Assembly (NCBI GenBank): GCA_030526155.1
Contig: JAUNDI010000026.1
Span: 1-35,195 of the forward strand
DNA: 35,195 bases
Origin: Bacteroidia bacterium
GTDB taxonomy: Bacteria; Bacteroidota; Bacteroidia; Bacteroidales; Marinilabiliaceae
Reading direction: 5' to 3'
Of this stretch, positions 25,255-35,195 are shown piece by piece. The number at the start of each line of letters is the position of its first letter. Positions within the stretch are counted from its first letter, which is position 1. The position numbers and the translations under genes are program-made. A model generated the notes under the pieces. It searched no databases and had not been told where the DNA came from. It was given only the letters and a program-made list of their open reading frames with translations.

Positions 25255-25713
25255 ATGTCGATAGATGCGATATTAGTTATTACGATAGTCTCTGTTGCGG
25301 TTGTGCTAGCCCTTGTTCTTTGGCGTATGCACTATAAGGGACTGATTACCCATGAAGAGGACCCATCATTACCCAAAGCAGTCGATAAGAATATAGAGTG
25401 TTGTGGAGAACATGATGTATGTGAAGCAGAGACACTTCTTACTCTTACTGATGATATAATCTACTATTCGGACGAAGAGCTAGATGCTTACAGAGGGAGA
25501 GAAGAGGACCAATATACAGACTCTGAGATAGAAGAGTTCAGAGATGTGCTTCTGACATTACAGCCACATGAGGTAAGTGGGTGGTTAAAGAGCATACAAC
25601 TACGCAGAATAGAGATGCCCTACCAAGTAAAAGAAGAGGCCCTTATGATGGTAGAAGAGTTCAGATGGGCTAGACGAGAAAACAGGAACAACAAGGCAAC
25701 AGACCAACTATAA
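25255..25713 (+). CDS. Small membrane-anchored protein with Cys-Cys-Gly-x-His motif
   Basis: I cannot assign a function. The 152-residue protein has one N-terminal membrane helix (about 4-23), followed by a cytoplasmic-type soluble part. ECCGEHDVCEAE (about residues 48-59) carries three cysteines and a histidine, which could bind a metal. An acidic stretch (YYSDEELDAYRGREEDQYTDSEIEEF) precedes a helical C-terminus (LQPHEVSGWLKSIQLRRIEMP). I believe close relatives occur widely in Bacteroidales, often under misleading names. It lies 11 bases after the GT2 gene and 20 before the MATE gene. Confidence 0.8.
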   Translation: MSIDAILVITIVSVAVVLALVLWRMHYKGLITHEEDPSLPKAVDKNIECCGEHDVCEAETLLTLTDDIIYYSDEELDAYRGREEDQYTDSEIEEFRDVLLTLQPHEVSGWLKSIQLRRIEMPYQVKEEALMMVEEFRWARRENRNNKATDQL

Positions 25714-25733
25714 ATAAAAGATAAAGATAACAG

Positions 25734-27104
25734 ATGATAAAGAAAGGCGACCCTACGGTATTAGGGACAGAGAGAATAAGAAAATTACTTCCTAACTATA
25801 CACTACCATCCATTATTGCGATGACAGCTGTGTCATTGTACAATGTTGTAGATAGTATCTTTATAGGACAAGGCTGCGGTCCGCTTGCCATAGCAGGCCT
25901 TGCGGTATCCTTCCCACTTATGAATCTTAGTGCTGCCTTTGGCGCCATGGTAGGTGTGGGATCTAGCACTGTTATAGGCGTTAAGATGGGACAGAAAGAT
26001 TATGCTGGAGCGGAGAGTGTGTTAGGGCATGTAGTAATGCTCAACGTAGCCATTGGAGCTCTATTCATGATAGCCTGCCTTACCTTCTTGGATCCGATAT
26101 TGATGTTCTTTGGGGCCAGTGAAGAGACATTGCCATATGCACATGACTATATGCAGACATTGTTATATGGTAATATATTGACACATTTATACTTAGGACT
26201 AAATGATGCTATTAGAGCGACAGGCTACCCAAAGAGAGCTATGATGGCCACGCTAACAGCTGTAGTAATTAATATCCTATTCAACTATATCTTCATATTG
26301 AAGATGAACTTAGGCATTAAAGGAGCAGCTATGGGCACATTATGTGCTCAGTTTGTGGCATTCAGCATGAATGTATTTCACTTCTCGCGTAAGTCGACAT
26401 TCCTAAGATTCAAGAGAAGAGTATTTAGGCTTCGCAGACACTATACGAAGAGTGTACTTGGCATTGGCATGTCATCATTCTTTGCCAATAGCTGTGCCTG
26501 CCTTGTAGTACTACTCATTAACAATGGTTTGAAGAACTATGGAGGAGACCTTTATGTGGGAGCATATGGCATTAGCAACCGTATAGCAATGATATTTGTG
26601 ATGATAGTCATGGGGCTTAACCAAGGCGCTCAACCAATTATTAGTTACAATTATGGAGCAGGAAACTTTGAGCGCTTTATAAAGACATTTAAGTTAGGCG
26701 CTATGGTAGCTACAGCCATTACTACTTGTGCCTTTTTGGTTGGCGAGTTTTGTCCAAGAGTTGTTGTGAAGCTCTTCACTACCGATGAAGAGTTGATAGA
26801 GTACTCATGTAGAGCGTTAAGGATAATGGTTTGTGTATTCCCATTGGTAGGCTTCCAGATGATGTCTATAGGCTTCTTCACCACCATAGGCAAAGCCAAG
26901 AAAGCTATATTCCTCTCGCTAACCCGTCAGCTTGTCTTTCTTGTACCGCTATTGATATTTATACCGATGTTTATGGGGACAGATGGGGTATGGATAAGCA
27001 TGCCAATAAGTGACTTTATCTCGGTACTCACTACTGGAGCACTAGTCTATTTACAGATACGCACATTCAAGCGACATCCAGAGACGCTACAGCCAAAACT
27101 ATAG
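25734..27104 (+). CDS. MATE family efflux transporter
   Basis: This 456-residue, 12-helix multidrug and toxin extrusion family protein exports organic cations or metabolites with sodium or proton coupling. The two MatE halves cover about 20-180 and 240-400. Typical phrases: LPSIIAMTAVSLYNVVDSIFIGQGCGPLAIAGLAVSFPL (in parts), GVGSSTVIGVKMGQKDYAGA, GLNDAIRATGYPKRAM, MGLNQGAQPIISYNYGAGNFER. The last is the second-half NYGAG signature. It lies in the purD run, between a small membrane protein and folK. The substrate cannot be predicted. Confidence 0.95.
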   Translation: MIKKGDPTVLGTERIRKLLPNYTLPSIIAMTAVSLYNVVDSIFIGQGCGPLAIAGLAVSFPLMNLSAAFGAMVGVGSSTVIGVKMGQKDYAGAESVLGHVVMLNVAIGALFMIACLTFLDPILMFFGASEETLPYAHDYMQTLLYGNILTHLYLGLNDAIRATGYPKRAMMATLTAVVINILFNYIFILKMNLGIKGAAMGTLCAQFVAFSMNVFHFSRKSTFLRFKRRVFRLRRHYTKSVLGIGMSSFFANSCACLVVLLINNGLKNYGGDLYVGAYGISNRIAMIFVMIVMGLNQGAQPIISYNYGAGNFERFIKTFKLGAMVATAITTCAFLVGEFCPRVVVKLFTTDEELIEYSCRALRIMVCVFPLVGFQMMSIGFFTTIGKAKKAIFLSLTRQLVFLVPLLIFIPMFMGTDGVWISMPISDFISVLTTGALVYLQIRTFKRHPETLQPKL

Positions 27105-27113
27105 AGATAAGAG

Positions 27114-27572
27114 ATGCGATATATTCTATCACTTGGAGGGAATCTAGGAGATGTAGAAGCCACTATGCGCAGTGCGATACGACGCATTGCGATGTTAGGC
27201 ATTGTGCCATTAGAGTCCAAGGTATATGAATCTGAGCCATGGGGGTTTGAGGCAAAAGAGCGCTTCAAGAATATGACGATAGAGCTAGATACAGGCCTAG
27301 AGCCATTGGCATTACTAGATGAACTCCAACGCATAGAGAGAGAGATGGGGCGTGACCACAAGACGATAGACGGACAGTACCAGTCGCGCAACATAGACAT
27401 AGACATACTACTATGTGATGAGCGTGTAGTAGATACAGAGCGACTCACTATACCTCACAAACTCATGCATCTAAGAGAATTTGCTCTAGCTCCAACGGCG
27501 GAACATTGGGCGGATTGGTGGCATCCTATTTTAGGCAAAACGGTAGGCGAGTTATTGGCACAATTAGGATAA
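27114..27572 (+). CDS. folK: HPPK, 6-hydroxymethyl-dihydropterin pyrophosphokinase
   Basis: FolK transfers pyrophosphate from ATP to 6-hydroxymethyl-7,8-dihydropterin in folate synthesis. The 152-residue protein has the family landmarks: LSLGGNLGD at the start, YESEPWGFEAKERFKNMTIEL, LLDELQRIEREMGRDH, and the metal-binding D95-I-D97 in SRNIDIDILL, the same residue numbers as in E. coli HPPK. PHKLMHLREFALAP follows. It lies 9 bases after the MATE gene and 1 base before the LOG-like gene. Confidence 0.96.
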   Translation: MRYILSLGGNLGDVEATMRSAIRRIAMLGIVPLESKVYESEPWGFEAKERFKNMTIELDTGLEPLALLDELQRIEREMGRDHKTIDGQYQSRNIDIDILLCDERVVDTERLTIPHKLMHLREFALAPTAEHWADWWHPILGKTVGELLAQLG

Positions 27573-27573
27573 A

Positions 27574-28563
27574 ATGGTAACTTTGGAGAAAAGAGACGAT
27601 TCCAAAGTTATGCAGACACTGATTGAGCATATTCGCCAAGAGCTATCTAATAGGCCATACTCATGTGCGCCTACTGAGTTATACACTGCCCAAACGCTAT
27701 ATGCTGGCTATAAGGCAGACGACGCATCGACATACAAGACATACTTTGACATTCAGGTATATGACCACTATATAAATAGTGGCAAAGGCTATGCAGACAC
27801 GGAAGAAGAGGCATTAGCAAGGGTATTACATGACCATAATATTCTTAGGTTATTATGGGAATTTCTATCACAATATGACAAACGCAAAGTGGTAGGCATT
27901 ATGGGAGGTCATGGCATAAAGCGGACGAGTAAAGAGTATAAAAATGTGGTGTTACTGAGTAAGCGCCTCACTGAGTCGGGCAGCTTGATGATAAGTGGAG
28001 GCGGTCCGGGTGCTATGGAAGCCACACACCTAGGAGCTCTTTTAGCGGGGTATCCAGATAATTCGGTTGACGAAGCGATAGAGATACTTTCGGTAGCACC
28101 AGAATTCAAAGATGAGTTGTGGTTAGCCTCTGCCTTCAGTGTTATTGAGAGATTTCCACAGACGAAATATAAGAGTTTGAGTATTCCTACGTGGTTATAT
28201 GGACATGAGCCATCGACACCATTTGCAACGCATATAGCTAAACTATTTGACAATAGTATTAGAGAAGATACGATATTGACCATGGCCTATGGTGGTATTG
28301 TTTATACACCTGGCAGTGCTGGTACGACGCAAGAGATATTCCAAGAGATAACACAGAACCACTATTTGAGTTATGGATTTAGCAGTCCGATGATATTCAT
28401 GGGCGTAGATTTTTGGACAAAAGAGATGCCTATGTATACGCTACTTGATGTGTTGGTAAAGAGAGGGAGATATAAGAATTTGCTTCTTACATTGACGGAT
28501 GATATTGAGGAGGTGGAGAAAGTATTGGTAGAGTTTAGTTTATGTTGTTGCACACGGATTTAA
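27574..28563 (+). CDS. LOG-like Rossmann-fold protein
   Basis: This 329-residue protein contains a lysine-decarboxylase-like (LOG) Rossmann domain from about residue 100: VVGIMGGHGIKR, SGSLMISGGGPGAMEATHLGALLAG (in parts), and T-P-G-S-A-G-T-T-Q-E (245-254), which corresponds to the PGGxGTxxE site of LOG phosphoribohydrolases with the second Gly changed to Ser. It is longer than standard LOG (about 190 residues), with about 100 extra residues at the N-terminus. It may act on nucleotide monophosphates, but the changed motif leaves that open. The last residues (SLCCCTRI) are encoded by an intergenic-type repeat, so the natural C-terminus may have been lost. Confidence 0.85.
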   Translation: MVTLEKRDDSKVMQTLIEHIRQELSNRPYSCAPTELYTAQTLYAGYKADDASTYKTYFDIQVYDHYINSGKGYADTEEEALARVLHDHNILRLLWEFLSQYDKRKVVGIMGGHGIKRTSKEYKNVVLLSKRLTESGSLMISGGGPGAMEATHLGALLAGYPDNSVDEAIEILSVAPEFKDELWLASAFSVIERFPQTKYKSLSIPTWLYGHEPSTPFATHIAKLFDNSIREDTILTMAYGGIVYTPGSAGTTQEIFQEITQNHYLSYGFSSPMIFMGVDFWTKEMPMYTLLDVLVKRGRYKNLLLTLTDDIEEVEKVLVEFSLCCCTRI

Positions 28564-28700
28564 CGGATTTTGAAGTTTTAAGTAATAATAGTTATTCTAG
28601 TTATTCTAGAAGTTCTATAGGGGGACTAGAGGGGGACTAGAAAAAAGGAAGTAAGTTCTTTGGATGGAGGGCGTGTGCGTCCTTGTTCATCGTAAAATTT
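28550..28700 (+). repeat. Intergenic mosaic: ACGGATTT doublet, CTAG block, TTGTTCATCG repeat
   Basis: CACGGATTTAACGGATTT (around 28554-28571) holds two ACGGATTT words. A block at about 28589-28641 contains four CTAG tetramers and shares TAGTTATTCTAGTT (28589-28602) and GGGACTAGA with 13094-13135. TTGTTCATCGTAAAATTT starts at 28683. No reading frame or known RNA is seen. Confidence 0.5.
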
Positions 28701-28713
28701 AGCGTTACATTTG
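28683..28713 (+). promoter_or_regulatory. Promoter of the GreA/GreB gene within the dispersed repeat
   Basis: TTG (28683-28685) is the start of TTGTTCATCGTAAAATTT; 20 bases later comes TACATTTG (28706-28713), a perfect box with correct spacing. It lies 45 bases before the start codon, so this repeat copy acts as the upstream promoter half. Confidence 0.7.
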
Positions 28714-28758
28714 CCATTCAAATAAGCTTTTATTAGAACACAATACACTACATACAAC

Positions 28759-29223
28759 ATGGAATATTTATCGAAAGAGTGCTACGACAAGTTGGTAGCA
28801 GAGTTAAATCATATGGCAAATGTGGAGCTACCTCGTATTATAGATGCTATTGCTGAGGCGGCTGCGCAAGGAGATAGGAGTGAGAACTATGAGTACCATG
28901 CAGCGAAGAGGGCACAAGGCAAGCTATTGAGTCAGATTAGATATAAGCAGAGAATACTTGAGCATTCGAGGGTTATGGATATGACACATGTAGATAACGA
29001 GACGGTGGGACTATTCTGCAAAGTGTCTATTACAAACTTAAGTAATAATGCCAAGATGGTATATACCATAGTTAGTCCGCACGAAGCCGACCTAAAAGAG
29101 CACAAACTATCTCAGAAATCGCCTATTGGGCAAGCATTGATGGGCAAAAAGGTAGGAGATATAGTTGAGGCGAAGGTACCTGTAGGCGTGTTGAAGCTAA
29201 GGATAGACGAGATAACGATTTAG
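28759..29223 (+). CDS. GreA/GreB family transcription elongation factor
   Basis: Gre factors rescue backtracked RNA polymerase by stimulating transcript cleavage. The 154-residue protein has an N-terminal coiled coil with the acidic tip D39 and E42 in QGDRSENYEYHAAKRAQG, and a C-terminal FKBP-like domain (KVSITNLSNNAKMVYTIV, IGQALMGKKVGDIVEAKVPVG). The tip reads GDRSEN, as in GreB, not GDLSEN as in GreA, and RIRYL-like IRYKQRILEHSRVMD also favours GreB. The gene may be a second Gre of the GreB kind. It is separate from the S41 gene, which has its own -7 box. Confidence 0.9.
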   Translation: MEYLSKECYDKLVAELNHMANVELPRIIDAIAEAAAQGDRSENYEYHAAKRAQGKLLSQIRYKQRILEHSRVMDMTHVDNETVGLFCKVSITNLSNNAKMVYTIVSPHEADLKEHKLSQKSPIGQALMGKKVGDIVEAKVPVGVLKLRIDEITI

Positions 29224-29258
29224 GCTATATGCGGAATGTATATTTTACTATTTTTCAC

Positions 29259-29266
29259 TATATTTG
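29259..29266 (+). promoter_or_regulatory. -7 box (TATATTTG) before the S41 protease gene
   Basis: A perfect TAnnTTTG box 38 bases before the start. No TTG/TTTG is visible at the usual upstream distance, so this is weaker than the other promoters. Confidence 0.5.
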
Positions 29267-29304
29267 CATTTTATATACAAAACAAGTAACAGAGGAAACA
29301 ACTG

Positions 29305-31014
29305 ATGAAAGTATCTTATAGACGCGCAATCAAAGTTACAGGCATAGTATGCTTGGCGTTCACATTAGGCGCATGTTTCAGCGCATTTAAAGGAGACAAG
29401 AAGAATTTTGAGGTAATACAAAACCTTGATATTTTCCACTCGCTTTTCAAAGAGCTCAATTTGTCATACGTTGATGAGATAGACTCTAAGAAACTTATCA
29501 AGACGGCTATAGACAATATGCTTAAGAGCCTTGACCCATATACCAACTACATACCAAGGGAGGATATGGAAGACTTTAAGCTACAGACTACAGGCGAGTA
29601 TGGAGGTGTGGGCTCTATCATTTCGATGAGTGACACATCGATGTACATCATGGTAAGAGAGATATACCCTGACAAACCTGCACACAAAGCAGGCTTGAAG
29701 GCAGGCGATTTATTCTTAGAAGTAGGCGGAGTAGATGTACGCAACAAAACGGTATCGGAAGTTAGCGATCTTCTACGAGGCAAGCCAGATACAGACTGCA
29801 AGTTAAAGTTGTTACGTAATGGCAAAGAGATAAATACAGTAGCACATAGAGAGAAGATACAACTCAATGCTGTACCATACAGCACAGTACTAGATGGAGG
29901 TGTAGGCTATATATTGTTGACAAGCTTTACTACGAACTGCGCCGATGAAGTAGCAAGATGCTTTAAGGCCCTCAAGGAGCAAGGTGCTACATCTATGATA
30001 CTTGACCTACGAGCAAACCCTGGTGGACTTCTCGACGAGTCGCTCAAGCTAGCCAACCTCTTTATACCACGTGGTTCGAAGATACTTAGCACCAAAGGGC
30101 GCGTACAGATGAACAACCGCACCTATACTGCTACAGCCAATCCGATAGATACTGTAATGCCTATGGTAGTAATGATAAACAGAGCCTCGGCATCAGCTAG
30201 TGAGATTGTAAGTGGATCTCTACAAGATATGGACCGCGCAGTAATACTCGGTCAGCGTTCATACGGCAAAGGATTAGTTCAGACGACACGAGAGATAGAG
30301 TATAACAATGCCTTAAAGCTTACGACAGCCAAATATTACATACCATCAGGACGTTGTATACAGGCACTAGATTACTCACATCGCGACGAGTCGGGCGCTG
30401 TAGGATATGTACCAGACTCATTGATATCAGAATTCAAGACATTACATGGTCGTACGGTATATGATGGAGGAGGCATATCACCAGATGTTTATCTAGAGCC
30501 AGAGAAGTATTCAAATATCAGCATTTCACTATTGGCATATAATATACCATTCTTCTATGCCATAAAGTATGTAAATGAGCATCCACAGATAGCAGATTAC
30601 AAGACATTTGCCTTGACAGATGCGGAGTATGCCGACTTCTGCGATTATGTGGCAAAGCATAAGAAATTTGAGTATAAGAGTCGCACCTTCGAGGCGGTAA
30701 AAGAGCTTGAGAAAGCTGCCAAGTATGACAAATACTTCGATGAGAATAGTGCACTCTTTGAGCAGCTACGCACTAACCTCAAGCCACAGCTCAAGAAAGA
30801 TATGGAGATAAACAAGAGAGAGATATTGGAGCTTGTAGAGTCGGAGATTATGATAGCCAAATACTATCGTGAAGGAGGTCTTGCGCATGGTTTGAAGTTT
30901 GACAACGAGGTAGCAGAAGCCGTTAAGGTACTACAAGACAAAGAGCGCTACAACGGCCTATTGGATGGCACAGTAGCTAGTCATGCTGGGGACAAGCGCA
31001 AGAGCAACAAGTAA
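29305..31014 (+). CDS. S41 family C-terminal processing peptidase
   Basis: This 569-residue CtpA/Prc-type serine protease carries an N-terminal lipoprotein-like signal (LAFTLGAC, Cys24), so it is likely lipid-anchored in the periplasm. Domain order: N-terminal helices, PDZ (about 95-185, GGVGSIIS, PAHKAGLKAGDLFLEVGG), then the protease core with LDLRANPGGLLDESLKLANLF. The Ser-Lys dyad is S297 (RASASASE) and K322 (GQRSYGKGLVQ), 25 residues apart as in Prc. A long helical C-terminal tail of about 150 residues follows. The CPBP and beta-galactosidase genes follow at 10 and 15 bases and may be co-transcribed. Confidence 0.95.
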   Translation: MKVSYRRAIKVTGIVCLAFTLGACFSAFKGDKKNFEVIQNLDIFHSLFKELNLSYVDEIDSKKLIKTAIDNMLKSLDPYTNYIPREDMEDFKLQTTGEYGGVGSIISMSDTSMYIMVREIYPDKPAHKAGLKAGDLFLEVGGVDVRNKTVSEVSDLLRGKPDTDCKLKLLRNGKEINTVAHREKIQLNAVPYSTVLDGGVGYILLTSFTTNCADEVARCFKALKEQGATSMILDLRANPGGLLDESLKLANLFIPRGSKILSTKGRVQMNNRTYTATANPIDTVMPMVVMINRASASASEIVSGSLQDMDRAVILGQRSYGKGLVQTTREIEYNNALKLTTAKYYIPSGRCIQALDYSHRDESGAVGYVPDSLISEFKTLHGRTVYDGGGISPDVYLEPEKYSNISISLLAYNIPFFYAIKYVNEHPQIADYKTFALTDAEYADFCDYVAKHKKFEYKSRTFEAVKELEKAAKYDKYFDENSALFEQLRTNLKPQLKKDMEINKREILELVESEIMIAKYYREGGLAHGLKFDNEVAEAVKVLQDKERYNGLLDGTVASHAGDKRKSNK

Positions 31015-31024
31015 AAGATAAGAT

Positions 31025-31894
31025 ATGATAAACAGAGATAGGGTAACACCTCTTACTATTCTAGCCGTACTGGGTATATTTTTTCTATGTATGATAGCCT
31101 CATACATTGTCACCTATAGCATATTGGGGAGACCCAATAGCGATGGACAGTATGAGTATTATCCTATGGTCATATCACAGATTATTGCCTCTATATTTTC
31201 ATTTGGAGTCCCTACGATAATAGTATCGGCGTGGAAGAGCAGAGCGCCATTTGACACGTTGACAGACGGCAAGCGAGTTAGCCCTATAGCATGGATACTT
31301 GCCATAGCATGCATAACGGTTTGTCAGCCATTAGTTGAGTGGAGTACCTTTGTGAACGAACAACTCTGCATGAGGATGGAGTCGTGGGAGAGCATGCGTG
31401 CCTTCAGTAAACTCAATAATGAGTTATATTGTAGCATTATGCAACATGATACACTTGTTGAGTGTTGCATAATGTTCCTTACCATGGCAATTTTACCAGC
31501 CATAGTGGAAGAGATGTTCTTCCGTGGCACTATGCAGCAGATACTGACAGCCACTACGCGCAATCCATGGGTAGCGATATTTACCACTGCATCTGTATTT
31601 AGTCTATTACATGGAGATATTGTAGCATTCTTCCCAAGAATGATACTTGGCTATATTCTTGGTGTAATATATTACTTTGGCAAGAATATTTGGGTGAATA
31701 TAGCAGCGCACGCATTCAATAATAGCCTTGCGGTAATACTAGTTCTAACATCTGATGGAGATATCTTAGAGACACTAAATAAGCTACAAGATAACCCAGG
31801 ACCAGTAATGCCTATTATAGCATTAGCACTCACAATCCTTGGCATACAAGGGTATATATATCGCACACGTGAAAATAGAGTAGAAACTAATTAA
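31025..31894 (+). CDS. CPBP family intramembrane metalloprotease
   Basis: This 289-residue polytopic protein has about seven membrane segments. The CPBP (CAAX/ABI) motifs are visible: E162-E163-x3-R167 (VEEMFFRGTMQQIL), H196 in FSLLHGD with FFPRMILGYILGVIYY, and H229 with NIAAHAFNN. The family includes prenyl-protein proteases and bacteriocin self-immunity proteins. No peptide precursor or exporter is next to it here, so a bacteriocin role has no support. It starts 10 bases after the S41 protease stop, which suggests two envelope proteases made together. Confidence 0.93.
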   Translation: MINRDRVTPLTILAVLGIFFLCMIASYIVTYSILGRPNSDGQYEYYPMVISQIIASIFSFGVPTIIVSAWKSRAPFDTLTDGKRVSPIAWILAIACITVCQPLVEWSTFVNEQLCMRMESWESMRAFSKLNNELYCSIMQHDTLVECCIMFLTMAILPAIVEEMFFRGTMQQILTATTRNPWVAIFTTASVFSLLHGDIVAFFPRMILGYILGVIYYFGKNIWVNIAAHAFNNSLAVILVLTSDGDILETLNKLQDNPGPVMPIIALALTILGIQGYIYRTRENRVETN

Positions 31895-31897
31895 TAA

Positions 31898-35029
<3,132 letters not shown>

Positions 35030-35051
35030 ATTGATAGATAGTAATAATGCA

Positions 35052-35088
35052 AATAGGCTGGTCTCGCTTGAGGGCAGCCTATTTTTTT
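35052..35088 (+). terminator. Rho-independent terminator after the beta-galactosidase
   Basis: AATAGGCTG (35052-35060) and CAGCCTATT (35075-35083) form a perfect 9-bp stem with a 14-base loop, followed by TTTTT. It lies 22 bases after the stop codon. Confidence 0.9.
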
Positions 35089-35147
35089 GTGTATATTGTC
35101 AATTGGGAAGTATGAAATGTTTGACCCACATATAATTCATAAATATT

Positions 35148-35195
35148 GGTGTCCGCTAAACTTTAAATGGCACGACAATATAGTCCGCAATGCCA
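35148..35195. other. Right edge: start of an unseen gene or element
   Basis: TGTCCGCTAAACTTTAA lies just before an ATG at 35167 that stays open to the window end (MARQYSPQC). On the minus strand, a frame reading GIADYIVVPFKV ends in a stop at 35156-35158. Either could be real. The GTCCGCTAAA word resembles ends of insertion sequences, but too little is visible to decide. Confidence 0.25.

Noticed and set aside
31025-31894. Bacteriocin-immunity role for the CPBP protease
   Set aside because: No small leader peptide, bacteriocin or ABC exporter gene is adjacent; neighbours are a periplasmic protease and a glycosidase.

Overview
The window looks like a chromosomal segment from the Bacteroidota, most likely order Bacteroidales. 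Evidence: repeated promoters of the Bacteroidetes type (TTTG or TTG, about 20 bases, TAnnTTTG), little use of Shine-Dalgarno sequences, and families typical of this order (a DUF4834-like protein, a DUF3836-like secreted protein, a head-GIN/DUF2807 protein, the 67K-type SppA, a cmk-ispH pair, a secreted LacZ-type GH2 enzyme). I cannot name a genus. No phage, plasmid or CRISPR signal was seen, and nearly all genes are intact.

Bases 1-12966 are almost entirely minus strand. A YfiR-like periplasmic protein and a TonB-dependent receptor form one unit ending at a strong terminator. Next come a deoxynucleoside kinase homologue with an altered P-loop, then cmk - ispH - a DUF4834-like gene, an unrecognised three-helix membrane protein, a DUF3836-like secreted protein, sppA with a head-GIN protein, an acyltransferase-3 membrane protein and a Bcp peroxiredoxin. 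Several of these have a recognisable promoter, terminator or both.

Bases 13175-18950 are plus strand. After a MazG-like pyrophosphohydrolase comes a thiamine operon: promoter, TPP riboswitch, thiG, thiC, a GT11 fucosyltransferase-like gene, thiH and a ThiE/TenI-like gene. The fucosyltransferase sits between thiC and thiH, and there is no thiS, thiF or thiD here, so the rest of the pathway must lie elsewhere.

Bases 18951-20400 hold a minus-strand AAA ATPase of the AAA_14/DUF4143 type. Copies of a palindrome-centred repeat (core GGCAATATTGCC) bracket it: two near-identical ones around its promoter and one degenerate one at its 3' end. This is the most system-like unexplained arrangement in the window. 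It is followed by tRNA-Asn and tRNA-Leu with their own promoter and terminator.

Bases 20901-28563 form a long plus-strand run: purD, a polytopic membrane protein, GT4 and GT2 glycosyltransferases, a small Cys-motif membrane protein, a MATE transporter, folK and a LOG-like protein. Bases 28683-35029 hold a GreA/GreB-family factor, an S41 C-terminal processing protease, a CPBP-family membrane protease and a large GH2 beta-galactosidase, ending in a terminator. A dispersed intergenic sequence (TTGTTCATCGTAAAA, five copies, all plus strand) and a CTAG-rich block shared by two intergenic regions are further unexplained structure.
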